Assembly (NCBI GenBank): GCA_003353825.1
Contig: PIVW01000191.1
Span: 1-10,239, forward strand
DNA from: Chloroflexota bacterium
GTDB lineage: Bacteria; Chloroflexota; Anaerolineae; J102
Reading direction: 5' to 3'
Length of the DNA stretch: 10,239 nt
The notes beneath the pieces are model-generated. The model had not been told where the DNA came from and did no database searches. It worked only from the letters and a program-made list of their open reading frames with translations. The position numbers were made by a program, and so were the translations under genes. Below, one piece after another: positions 1 to 6,945 of the stretch; position 1 is the stretch's first letter; each line of letters begins with the position of its first letter.

Positions 1-1
1 G

Positions 2-469
2 TTGGAGATGGTTTTAAAGGTGAACATCGATAATAGTGACGAAATGAAAAGGCAGTATGCTGAAGATGTCGCGGACATGGCCAGGAAGAGACTTAAGATC
101 ATTGGTGTCAGGGATGCAAGTGTAGAGACAGGAAAAGACGCTACTGTAATTATCAGGGCCTTTTCGGTAAAGGACAGGGAACTGCTGGTCAACATGGTCG
201 GCAAACCGGTAATGACGGAATTAAGACTTGTTGATGAGAGAATGTATGAAGATGCTGATATGGATTCTTTTCAATTGCCTCCAAACAGGAAGACGCTGTT
301 CCAGAATGAATTTGACCAATATACCGGAGCTATGAAAAAGGTCCCTTATCTAATAAACACAGATACCGGCTTTAATGCCGGCAACTATATAAAGGATGCA
401 GAGCTTAAAAAAGACCGCAACTTCAGTGAGACATATATCCTGGTCCAGCTCAGCATGCAGGGGGCGAAG
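2..469 (+). pseudogene. secD: SecD protein-translocase fragment (periplasmic P1 region), open at the left edge
   Basis: This is part of SecD, the membrane subunit that with SecF aids Sec-dependent protein export. The visible residues match the start of the first periplasmic domain: VLKVNID near residue 4, an ARKRLKIIGV stretch (SecD families have a VIRNRVDALGV-like segment), then VGKPVMTELRLVDE at about 66-79, and NYIKDAEL followed by a QGAKLF motif at about 128-158. The TTG at position 2 is probably an internal Leu codon, because SecD has an N-terminal membrane helix before this point, so the gene likely continues left of the window. After GAKLF the SecD similarity stops and the frame enters an unrelated oxidoreductase; no SecD membrane domain follows. 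Arginine codons here are nearly all AGG or AGA, unlike everything downstream. The family call is strong; that it is a truncated piece is equally clear. Confidence 0.75.
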
Positions 470-708
470 CTCTTTCTGGAGAATCGGGAGATCGCCATGA
501 TAAGCGCCAACCGCTGGGGTGGCCTTCCCGGGGACGAAAACCACTGGTGGCGGGTGTACGAAAAGTCCGGAGGACAGCTGGTGGAGATGGCGACCCACCA
601 GGTGGACATGATGCGCCAGCTGGCCGGAGACGTCGCTCGGGTCTACGCCCGGTACGGGCGAAAGGTGACGCTGGATCTGCCGAACATGACGGTGCCTGGG
701 GTGGCGAA
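470..708 (+). pseudogene. Gfo/Idh/MocA-family oxidoreductase internal fragment, in frame with the SecD piece
   Basis: About 75 residues from the middle of an NAD(P)-dependent Gfo/Idh/MocA oxidoreductase. The recognisable block is REIAMISANRWGGLPGD, then HWWR, then KSGGQLVEMATHQVDMMRQL and AGDVARVYA, ending at LDLPNMTVPGV. The SGGQLVE..THQ.D segment is the conserved start of the C-terminal substrate domain, where the family's catalytic residues lie. Neither the Rossmann-fold N-terminus nor the rest of the C-terminal domain is present, so it cannot be a working enzyme. It shares a reading frame with the SecD piece upstream, and that frame stops at 767-769 after a few residues of noise that are really out-of-frame surface-protein DNA. 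The stretch is GC-rich with CGG/CGC arginine codons, so it differs from both neighbours. The left boundary could lie anywhere from about 455 to 482. Confidence 0.7.
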
Positions 709-3678
709 CAGAGCCAACCAAGCTGGTTCATATGGGCCACCGACAACGGTACCATCTGGCGCCATGTGATCGGTGGACACTATCCTCGCTACTTCGGCAT
801 CAAGGCAGGATCGGAAAATGTTGCCTACGCCGTCGGCGATCATGTGACAGGACTGAAGACAACAGATGGCGGAAACACCTGGCGCGAGCTTTACGACGAA
901 TTCCGTGTTGATCCGGCGGTTCCTCCTACAGCCAATATGCCCGGCGCCTGGTTGATGAACATCGACTGTGATCCAAACAATGCAGATGATTGCACTGCGG
1001 TGGGTCGTTCCGGGCTGGTCGTACACAGCAGCGATGGCGGAGAGACCTGGACACGCGAATGGACGGTCGGTTATGGCGGTTTCCTCTATGATGTCAATCG
1101 TACATCAGATAAGAGGGGCGTCATTTCCGGCACCCACCACTACTTCTATACAACCGATGGCTCCGAATGGAAGGAATCTTTACCCGTGATTCGAACCACT
1201 GGTATCGACCTGGACATGCTCAACGAAAACCAAGGCGCCATTTCCATCCTCAAGACGAATCCCGGCCCTCGTATTACCGCCAATGGTGGCTACACGTATG
1301 GACACCGACCGGCGCTACCCACTGAGTACGCGGGCTGGTTCTTCCACGCTATCGATGTCTACGACGCCGATGGCAATGAATTACTCGATAACGTGTGGTA
1401 TGCAGGCTGTGCACGTCCTGCCCCGTGGGTTCATGGGAACCCTTGCGTATCGACCGGCATCCTGCATAGCACCGATGGCGGTTACAACTGGGACAGCTAT
1501 ACCATAGCCGATGATAAACGCATGATCCTGGCCATCGAAATGGAAGATGAGAACACCGGTTGGGCAGTTGGCGAAGAAGGCTTGATGCTCTTCACGGAGG
1601 ATGGTGGTGAGACCTGGTCGTATGTCGATATCCCTGCCGACCGCCATCTGCACGGCGTTAGCGTTTTCAGCCGCACATTGGTCTATGCTGCCGGCGAAGA
1701 GGGTACGGTCTTTCGTTATGCCGAACCTGATCGCCGCCTGGTGGCTGGAGCGGCCGGCATTACCACGATCGACGGCGACCTGAGCGAATGGACTGACGCC
1801 TATCTGCGCAACATCAACAGCAACGACGCCGATACCATCGAAGGTGATTTGCCCGAGCCGCAAGACCTCAACGCAGATGTACGCCTGCGTTGGAATGACC
1901 AAACACTCTATTTAGGCATCGAGGTGGATGATACAGAACTTGTTACCGACCCCGCCAACCCCGATCGCCTCGGTGTCGCCCTCGATGGCCTGCAAGATGG
2001 GCTGAAGGGCGAAGACGATCACACTTTGATCTTCGGCGCCGACGGCAGTCTATCTGTGAATGGTGCAACGCCACCTGCAGGCTGGATGTACGCCATCGAC
2101 ACCAGGGAAGATGGTTATATCGTCGAAGCCGCCATTCCCACCGCTGCCCTGGCCGATGATTTCGAGCATCTGCGGAAGATGGGTGTGAATGTGGCTCTTT
2201 ATGACATGGCGGCCTCTGAAACCGAGCCGCGCACGACTCTGATTTGGGCGGGAGAGAGTCTGGACGATGACCCCACCACATTTGGAGAACTCACCCTCTT
2301 TCAATTCGACCGCCAGCAACCGCAACTCAACGCCCATTCGCTGGGCCAACTCACCATCGATGGCGATCTCGGCGATTGGAGCGACGAGGATACTTATACG
2401 CTGAACAGTGGTACGGCCGATAGCATCCAGGGACAACCTCCGGCCGATGACGCTGATCTCAGCGCCACCCTGCGCCTACGTTGGTGGGAGGACACCCTGT
2501 TCTTCGGGTTCGACGTCACAGATGACGTTTTCGCTCAAGGAGACGCCATTCAGGTGAACTTCGATGTCAGTGGCGATGCCCGCCCCGATCCCACAGACCA
2601 CGAATTGATCTTGTGGCCCGATGGTAGTGTGATCGACAATGGTGGTGATCCCCAAGGTGTGCTCTCAGCCGGGCAGCTCAACCCGGACGGTTACAGTCTC
2701 GAAGTGGCGATTCCGGCGGCGATGCTTGGTGGCATGCTCGAATCCAATCAGGTATTGAAGTTCAACTACGGCCTGATCGACGATGATTCCAATGACGCTA
2801 TGCCCGAACGCCTGATGAACTGGCAGGGCGCATCGGTGGGCGGCATTCAAGCAGACTTCGGTTCGGCCATCATGCAACCGCGCAAGATCCTGATCAAGAC
2901 CGAACGCAACGACCCCCGAATCAAGGATACCATCCTCAGCGCCTGGGATCCAGACCGCAATTGGGGATCGCATGGCACATTGTGGATGCGCCCCACTGAA
3001 GAGCAAGTAAGCCCTATCCAGGTCAGTCTGGAAGATCTGCCCGAAGATGCCAATGTCAGTACAGCTTATCTAGGCCTCTATACGGTCGAGGATTTGGGCG
3101 GAGCCCCATTTACCATGAAACTCTATCGCTTGTTACGCCCCTGGGAAGAAATGGAAGCAACCTGGCCACAGGCAGCCACCGGCTCTCCATGGCAGACAGT
3201 TGGGGCTGCTGGACCTAATGATCGTGCTGCCGAAGCCAGTGCCGAAAGTGCATTGGCGCCGAAAGACAAATCCTCCTGGTTTACCATTACTGAAGATGTT
3301 CGAGACTACCTCAGTGGTGAAGAGGAAAACAATGGCTGGCTGATCGTAGGTGAGGCCGGCGCCAATGTCATGGCTCAGATCGCCAGCAGCGATAACGTGA
3401 ATTCGGATCTCTTGCCCGAACTATACTTCGAGTACACACTGCCTTCAGGGGATTTACCCGACCCGACGCCCGTAGCAACACCAACCCCGACGGCGACGGC
3501 GACACCAACGCAAACCCCCACCCCCACAGTCACACCCACTGCGACAGCGACACCCACAGCCACAGCCACAGCGACACCCACGGCCACAGCGACACTCACA
3601 GCGACCAGCTCACCGACAACGACTCCAACAGCTACAGCAACCCCCATCCCTCACTGGCTTCCCTTAATCCAACAGTAA
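709..3678 (+). CDS. Multidomain surface protein: Ycf48-like propeller, two CBM9-like modules, DNRLRE-like module, TP-rich tail (5'-truncated)
   Basis: A large, probably exported protein without its N-terminus. The frame is open back to 547, but those first codons are the Gfo/Idh stretch read out of frame; real similarity starts near QPSWFIWATDNG at about 715. Order: (a) about 715-1730, Ycf48/BNR-type beta-propeller with repeated TTDGGNTW, SSDGGETW, STDGGYNW and TEDGGETW Asp-box-like motifs and AVGEEGL-type strands; (b) about 1750-2310 and (c) 2335-2880, two modules each opening with TIDGDL.(E/D)W, then LRLRW, L(Y/F)(L/F)G(I/F).V and a VEAAIP or LEVAIP strand, typical of CBM9-like/DOMON-like carbohydrate modules; (d) about 2884-3445, a DNRLRE/CBM96-like module with DTILSAWDPDRNWGSHGTL; (e) a Thr/Pro-rich linker; (f) the end HWLPLIQQ, which resembles short Chloroflexota C-terminal tails. 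No catalytic residues are apparent. It probably binds glycans at the cell surface. A strong terminator follows five bases after the stop. Confidence 0.8.
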   Translation, partial: QSQPSWFIWATDNGTIWRHVIGGHYPRYFGIKAGSENVAYAVGDHVTGLKTTDGGNTWRELYDEFRVDPAVPPTANMPGAWLMNIDCDPNNADDCTAVGRSGLVVHSSDGGETWTREWTVGYGGFLYDVNRTSDKRGVISGTHHYFYTTDGSEWKESLPVIRTTGIDLDMLNENQGAISILKTNPGPRITANGGYTYGHRPALPTEYAGWFFHAIDVYDADGNELLDNVWYAGCARPAPWVHGNPCVSTGILHSTDGGYNWDSYTIADDKRMILAIEMEDENTGWAVGEEGLMLFTEDGGETWSYVDIPADRHLHGVSVFSRTLVYAAGEEGTVFRYAEPDRRLVAGAAGITTIDGDLSEWTDAYLRNINSNDADTIEGDLPEPQDLNADVRLRWNDQTLYLGIEVDDTELVTDPANPDRLGVALDGLQDGLKGEDDHTLIFGADGSLSVNGATPPAGWMYAIDTREDGYIVEAAIPTAALADDFEHLRKMGVNVALYDMAASETEPRTTLIWAGESLDDDPTTFGELTLFQFDRQQPQLNAHSLGQLTIDGDLGDWSDEDTYTLNSGTADSIQGQPPADDADLSATLRLRWWEDTLFFGFDVTDDVFAQGDAIQVNFDVSGDARPDPTDHELILWPDGSVIDNGGDPQGVLSAGQLNPDGYSLEVAIPAAMLGGMLESNQVLKFNYGLIDDDSNDAMPERLMNWQGASVGGIQADFGSAIMQPRKILIKTERNDPRIKDTILSAWDPDRNWGSHGTLWMRPTEEQVSPIQVSLEDLPEDANVSTAYLGLYTVEDLGGAPFTMKLYRLLRPWEEMEATWPQAATGSPWQTVGAAGPNDRAAEASAESALAPKDKSSWFTITEDVRDYLSGEEENNGWLIVGEAGANVMAQIASSDNVNSDLLPELYFEYTLPSGDLPDPTPVATPTPTATATPTQTPTPTVTPTATATPTATATATPTATATLTATSSPTTTPTATATPIPHWLPLIQQ
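3457..3645 (+). repeat. Low-complexity Thr/Pro/Ala linker-coding repeat
   Basis: Degenerate tandem units of ACA/ACG/ACC, CCC/CCA/CCG and GCG/GCC codons encode alternating TPT, TAT and TPTAT motifs over about 60 residues near the end of the surface protein. It probably forms an extended spacer between the folded modules and the short C-terminal tail, possibly glycosylated. Such stretches change length easily by slippage and are hard to assemble. The Val/Ala/Gly-rich frame on the opposite strand is only a by-product of this repeat. Confidence 0.85.
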
Positions 3679-3682
3679 GCGC

Positions 3683-3717
3683 AACAAAGCCCCTGGTAAA
3701 AAGTCAGGGGCTTTGTT
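3683..3717 (+). terminator. Intrinsic transcription terminator after the surface-protein gene
   Basis: A perfect 13-base inverted repeat, AACAAAGCCCCTG (3683-3695) and CAGGGGCTTTGTT (3705-3717), flanks a 9-base loop. It starts four bases after the surface protein's TAA. The arm ends are A/T-rich, giving a short T-rich tail and an A-rich lead, so it could also act from the other strand. It separates the surface-protein gene from the decarboxylase gene, which must therefore have its own promoter or depend on read-through. Confidence 0.8.
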
Positions 3718-3757
3718 ATCGAATGATGGTATTTGTTCTGCTATCATCACAGAGCAC

Positions 3758-3765
3758 GGAAGAGG
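3758..3765 (+). promoter_or_regulatory. Ribosome binding site of the keto acid decarboxylase gene
   Basis: GGAAGAGG lies four bases before the ATG at 3770. It decides the start: the frame is open further upstream to a TTG at 3713, but that lies inside the terminator hairpin. Confidence 0.6.
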
Positions 3766-3769
3766 TCTT

Positions 3770-5416
3770 ATGAATAACGTACACACCATAAGCAGTTACC
3801 TTATTAACAAACTTTATGCACACGGTGTTCGTCATATCTTTGGCGTGCCCGGCGATTATGCTCTCGGTATCTACAAAGAGCTGGAAAACAGTCGATTGGA
3901 AGTGATCAACACCTGTGATGAACAAGGAGCCGGCTTCGCAGCTGACGCATATGCCAGAATCAGTGGTTTGGGAGCTATCTGTATTACCTATTGCGTTGGG
4001 GGTCTGAAGGTGGCCAATACGACTGCGCAAGCATTTGCCGAAAAATCCCCTGTTGTTGTGATAAGTGGAGCACCGGGCATCAATGAACGGCGTAAGAATC
4101 CACTCCTGCATCATAAGGTCCGAGATTTTGACACACAACTGAAGGTGTTTGAACAGCTTACTGTGGCTACCACGGTGCTCGATGATCCTCAAACAGCCTG
4201 TAGCGAAATCGATCGCGTCCTTGGCGCGGCACTTCGATATAAACGCCCGGTATATATCGAAGTGCCACGTGACATGATTTCCGTTCCCGTCAATCCGAGC
4301 CGGCCGCCTCCAGAGACAGCACGCATGAGCGATGGCAATACGCTGCAGGAAGCATTGCACGAAACAATTGACATCATCAATGCAGCGGACAAACCTGTGA
4401 TAATCGCAGGTGTGGAACTACACCGATTTGGCCTGCAAGAAATGCTTCTCCGCTTCCTGGAGAAGAGCAATATCCCCGTTGCTTCCACAATCTTGAGCAA
4501 ATCGGTCATTGTGGAAACCCACCCACAGTATCTAGGCGTATACGAAGGAGCGATGGGTCGAGAAGAGGTTAGGGAATACGTTGAATCAAGCGATTGCCTG
4601 ATTCTTCTTGGTGTTTTTCTAAGTGACGTCAATCTCGGAATTTTTACAGACCATCTCGACCTGGGGAAGTCTATTTACGTAACAAGTGAGAAGGTTTCCA
4701 TTCATTACCACACTTATGAAGACGTGGAAATAGAAGACTTTGTTCGAGCCCTGGCGGAAGCCGATCTCCGCCGGCGAGAAGATTCAGATATCCCGAATCC
4801 ACCTCCTCCGCAATCCCCTGACCCAGTAACAGGAAACCAAGTCACTGTGCGGTATCTATTTCAGCGTTTGAATTCGTTTTTGGGCGACGATACAGTAGTG
4901 ATTACTGATCCGGGCGACGCGATGTTTGCCGCTGTGGATATGACAATTCATGGTGCAACAGAGTTTATATCGCCAGCCTATTACACATCTCTTGGGTTTG
5001 CCGTGCCAGCAAGCCTTGGCATTCAGCTTGCCAAGCCAGCGCTTCGTCCTTTGGTATTGGTGGGGGATGGCGCTTTTCAAATGACTGGAATGGAACTGTC
5101 TACGATTGTGAGGTTCCATCTCAACCCCATCATTGTTGTCCTCAACAATCAAGGCTATGGAACTGAACGCCCTATGGTAGATGGTAGATTCAACGATATC
5201 CACTTATGGAACTACAGTCGGATTCCAGAGATTCTGGGGGCGGGCAAAGGGTTTGATATCAGAACAGAAGATCAGCTAGAAAACGCATTGCAGGAAGCTC
5301 AGAAGCACACGGATAGCTTTTGCATCCTCGATGTTCATCTAGATCCAAATGATAGATCACTGGCGTTAGAGCGGTTGACCACCGCGTTAAGCAAACTAAT
5401 TGGACATTACGATTGA
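3770..5416 (+). CDS. Thiamine diphosphate-dependent 2-keto acid decarboxylase (PDC/IPDC family)
   Basis: A 548-residue enzyme, the usual length for the pyruvate/indolepyruvate/branched-chain 2-keto acid decarboxylase family, which converts 2-oxo acids to aldehydes and CO2. From the ATG at 3770 the active-site residues are in place and close to yeast and Zymomonas PDC numbering: Asp29 in FGVPGDY, Glu51 in CDEQGAGFAADAYAR, and the paired His114-His115 in LLHH. The C-terminal half carries the ThDP/Mg motif GDGAFQMTGMELST starting at residue 432, Asn459-Asn460 in LNNQGYGTE, and Glu466 in the position of the PDC catalytic Glu. Domain order is PYR (about 1-180), central (about 200-330) and PP (about 360-530). 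The His pair and Asp argue against acetolactate synthase. The substrate cannot be read from sequence: pyruvate, indolepyruvate, phenylpyruvate and branched-chain acids are all possible. No partner gene is adjacent and the protein looks soluble and cytoplasmic. Confidence 0.9.
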   Translation: MNNVHTISSYLINKLYAHGVRHIFGVPGDYALGIYKELENSRLEVINTCDEQGAGFAADAYARISGLGAICITYCVGGLKVANTTAQAFAEKSPVVVISGAPGINERRKNPLLHHKVRDFDTQLKVFEQLTVATTVLDDPQTACSEIDRVLGAALRYKRPVYIEVPRDMISVPVNPSRPPPETARMSDGNTLQEALHETIDIINAADKPVIIAGVELHRFGLQEMLLRFLEKSNIPVASTILSKSVIVETHPQYLGVYEGAMGREEVREYVESSDCLILLGVFLSDVNLGIFTDHLDLGKSIYVTSEKVSIHYHTYEDVEIEDFVRALAEADLRRREDSDIPNPPPPQSPDPVTGNQVTVRYLFQRLNSFLGDDTVVITDPGDAMFAAVDMTIHGATEFISPAYYTSLGFAVPASLGIQLAKPALRPLVLVGDGAFQMTGMELSTIVRFHLNPIIVVLNNQGYGTERPMVDGRFNDIHLWNYSRIPEILGAGKGFDIRTEDQLENALQEAQKHTDSFCILDVHLDPNDRSLALERLTTALSKLIGHYD

Positions 5417-5578
5417 TTATCATGCTCGTTCACACCTATCGGGAATTGGAAGCTGGAGATTGGCTCCAGCATTTCCCGGCAGTCGATTCATCGCGCCGGT
5501 GCTATCGACGATCATCTTTTCTACGGTGGCTTGCCTTTCTTGCGTCTGTCGTCCTGGGAGTTGAGAGCCCGCAAACCG
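5417..5578. other. Non-coding stretch after the decarboxylase gene
   Basis: No convincing gene in either strand. A 61-codon plus-strand frame (5413-5598) resembles nothing I recognise and runs into the ATPase remnant in a different frame. A second plus-strand frame is open across the stretch but shows no family motif. A small hairpin at 5452-5470 is the only structure seen. Confidence 0.4.
5452..5470 (+). terminator. Possible weak stem-loop downstream of the decarboxylase gene
   Basis: GCTGGAG and CTCCAGC form a perfect 7-base stem around a 5-base loop, 35 bases after the decarboxylase stop codon. It can extend through GGAA/TTCC with a small bulge. No T-tract follows, so a terminator role is uncertain; it may only mark a small repeat. 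Confidence 0.25.
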
Positions 5579-5800
5579 GCGGGAGTGACTTAAGTTAAGA
5601 GCAATCCCCTGGATGTGGTCAATATCCTCAAACTAAGCGCCGCCAGCTATCGCAAACAGATGCAAAATATCTGGTGGGGCGCCGGCTATAACATCATTAT
5701 GATTTCCCTGGCGGTCGGTATTCTCGCTCCTTGGGGATTGGGGGATTCCCGTACCGCCTGCTATGGACGCGGTTTTTATGTCTGTTAGTACCATCGTTGT
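5579..5800 (+). pseudogene. Heavy-metal P1B-type ATPase, 3'-terminal remnant with stop and frameshift
   Basis: The plus-strand translation from 5594 gives VKSNPLDVVNILKLSAAS, then YRKQMQNIWWGAGYNI and LAVGILAPWG, which is the region after the hinge motif and the penultimate membrane helix of metal-transporting P1B ATPases (families have NPxDVxxxxxLSRATYRKMxQNLWWATGYN). Just upstream, PAGVT-stop aligns with the AGVxLVKSNP segment, with TAA at 5591-5593 where the family often has Leu. After APWG the frame shifts by one: from 5742 a different frame reads GIPVPPAMDAVFMSVSTIVV, the last family helix. The shift coincides with an apparent 7-base tandem duplication of a GGGGATT-like unit at about 5733-5747. 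The phosphorylation (DKTGT) and ATP-binding domains are absent, so it is certainly non-functional. At the right it ends inside a short dispersed repeat. The family call is confident; metal specificity cannot be judged. Confidence 0.75.
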
Positions 5801-5825
5801 GTATTTGATCCGTTCAGGATGACAC
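5796..5825 (-). repeat. Short dispersed repeat copy at the ATPase/dehalogenase junction
   Basis: Read on the minus strand, about 30 bases match the segment at 7464-7493 with three differences: GTGTCATCCTGAACGG, then ATCAAATACACAAC. The related third copy is at 7748-7783 (minus). The copy sits exactly where P-type ATPase similarity ends, just before the degraded dehalogenase. I recall similar CATCCTGAGCG...AGCGAAGG motifs being widely dispersed in bacterial genomes, but this was not checked. Confidence 0.65.
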
Positions 5826-5839
5826 AATGGAGAAAGCGT

Positions 5840-6143
5840 CCGGTAGCAAATTTTTGCTAAAATCTGATCTGTAACGTCAGCCAGGTCGGGACCGATAATG
5901 TCAGGCTGAACGGCTGATGCTGCCATCACCATGCCGGGGCGAGCGACAAACGCGCCCTTGCATCCTGCTTGCAATGCCCCGCTGATATCCCAATCGTGGG
6001 CGGCGATCAACTGAATTGCGCAACACGAGTCCGAAACACTCATGAGTGATGCGAGCGTCGCCAAAAATCCGCTCGAAATCGAACTCCAGGGCTCTGAGAT
6101 CAAGAAGGGTTTCATTGACATCGAAAACAAGAATACGGGGCAT
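5840..6143 (-). pseudogene. Type II haloacid dehalogenase (HAD superfamily) reduced to its two ends
   Basis: The minus strand starts at the ATG at 6143 with MPRILVFDVNETLLDL, the HAD motif I of L-2-haloacid dehalogenases with nucleophile Asp8 and Thr12, and continues to about residue 44 (FGLVLRNS, near 6012). The frame then changes, and from about 6010 the other frame reads LIAAHDWDISGALQAG and AFVARPGM, the conserved motif IV region, ending at VTDQILAK near 5852. The family is usually about 220 residues; roughly 120-130 central residues, with the cap domain, motif II Ser and motif III Lys, are missing. The deletion plus frame change makes it non-functional. A GGAG lies five bases before the ATG, which is only two bases after the acetyltransferase stop, so the two were probably one operon. 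At the C-terminus the frame runs on into the dispersed repeat without a proper stop. Confidence 0.8.
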
Positions 6144-6145
6144 GA

Positions 6146-6916
6146 TCACTCCAGTATAATTTTGAATTTCTCTCGAAGCGTTTCCAGAAAATCTTCCTCC
6201 CCTTTCAGCAAGCGCTCTGTTCGTAGGCCGTGCTCGCTGACAATAAAACGATCATCGGAGAGCGTGAACCTACCTGTGGATGTTGCCAGGGTGCAGAGGC
6301 GTTTTTGCGTGAAAGATGATTGCGACGATGATTGATGGTGATGGCACATCGCTTCAAAGTCATCGAAGGCACGGGAGGTCATCCCAAAGCGGTATTGATC
6401 GGCCCATAGAGATTCACCATCTTTTTGGCGAAGCACCCGATAGTCTCCATCTTCTATCAACTGATATCGGTTGCATCCATGCGATTGCAGATCGCTCCCA
6501 TCGAAGAGCAGAGGTTGCATAAAACTGTCGCCGAAACCGACGTCGACCAACCAGCGCTTGCCATCCTCGGCCTGTGAGTCAATCCCGACCAGCAATGTGA
6601 GATGGCCGAATTCAGGGCCAAATCCACCGTTGCTACGGGCCACGCCGGCCGAAAGCAGGGTGACACTGAACCCCATCTCCTGGAGCAGCCAAGCAAACAG
6701 GCCGTTCAATTCATAGCAGAAACCACCCCGCCGCCGTTCGACGATCTTATCGTGGAGTAAGGGCAGGTCGAGCACAATCTGGCGCCCGAGATAAACATCA
6801 AGGTTTTCGAAAGGAACCGTGAGCATGTGAGCCAGTTGCAGATCACACAAAGTGCCGGCGTTCGGCTTCCGATCTCCTGCGTAGCTTATGCGCTGTAAAT
6901 AGGTCTCAATATTCAT
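6146..6916 (-). CDS. nat: Arylamine N-acetyltransferase (NAT family)
   Basis: A complete 256-residue cytoplasmic enzyme that transfers acetyl groups from acetyl-CoA to arylamines, hydrazines or related amines. The Cys-His-Asp triad is visible: Cys67 in RRRGGFCYELNG, His105 in FGHLTLLVG and Asp125 in WLVDVGFGD. The N-terminus VPFENLDVYLG is the conserved PFENL motif, and the C-terminal part has SFTQKRLCTLAT, similar to the family's FT.. R(I/L)C.L segment. Length is normal to slightly short (family about 250-290). The ATG at 6916 is chosen because the alignment begins there; GTAAGG just before it is a weak, close ribosome site. It follows the broken Uma2 frame by 29 bases and precedes the dehalogenase start by two bases, the only intact gene in that run. 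The physiological substrate is unknown; in some bacteria NAT-like proteins act in antibiotic or lipid metabolism, but nothing here points that way. Confidence 0.93.
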   Translation of the reverse strand: MNIETYLQRISYAGDRKPNAGTLCDLQLAHMLTVPFENLDVYLGRQIVLDLPLLHDKIVERRRGGFCYELNGLFAWLLQEMGFSVTLLSAGVARSNGGFGPEFGHLTLLVGIDSQAEDGKRWLVDVGFGDSFMQPLLFDGSDLQSHGCNRYQLIEDGDYRVLRQKDGESLWADQYRFGMTSRAFDDFEAMCHHHQSSSQSSFTQKRLCTLATSTGRFTLSDDRFIVSEHGLRTERLLKGEEDFLETLREKFKIILE

Positions 6917-6945
6917 AGCCTTACGGACCCGACCATGCTAAGGAC

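Noticed and set aside
547..708. An N-terminal extension of the surface protein starting at ATG 547
   Set aside because: These codons are the Gfo/Idh/MocA fragment read out of frame; they give an Arg/Gly-rich sequence with no family likeness or signal peptide.
3375..3647. Minus-strand Val/Ala/Gly-repeat protein
   Set aside because: It is the antisense of the Thr/Pro-rich linker and arises only from the codon repeat.
3713..3769. An upstream TTG start for the decarboxylase
   Set aside because: It lies inside the terminator hairpin; the ATG at 3770 has a good ribosome site and gives the family's normal N-terminus.
5413..5598. A 61-residue gene overlapping the decarboxylase stop
   Set aside because: No ribosome site or family likeness, and its 3' part overlaps the ATPase remnant in another frame.
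5633..6130. A 165-residue minus-strand gene
   Set aside because: It is the dehalogenase C-terminal frame extended by chance through the dispersed repeat and antisense of the ATPase remnant; the true start is in another frame at 6143.
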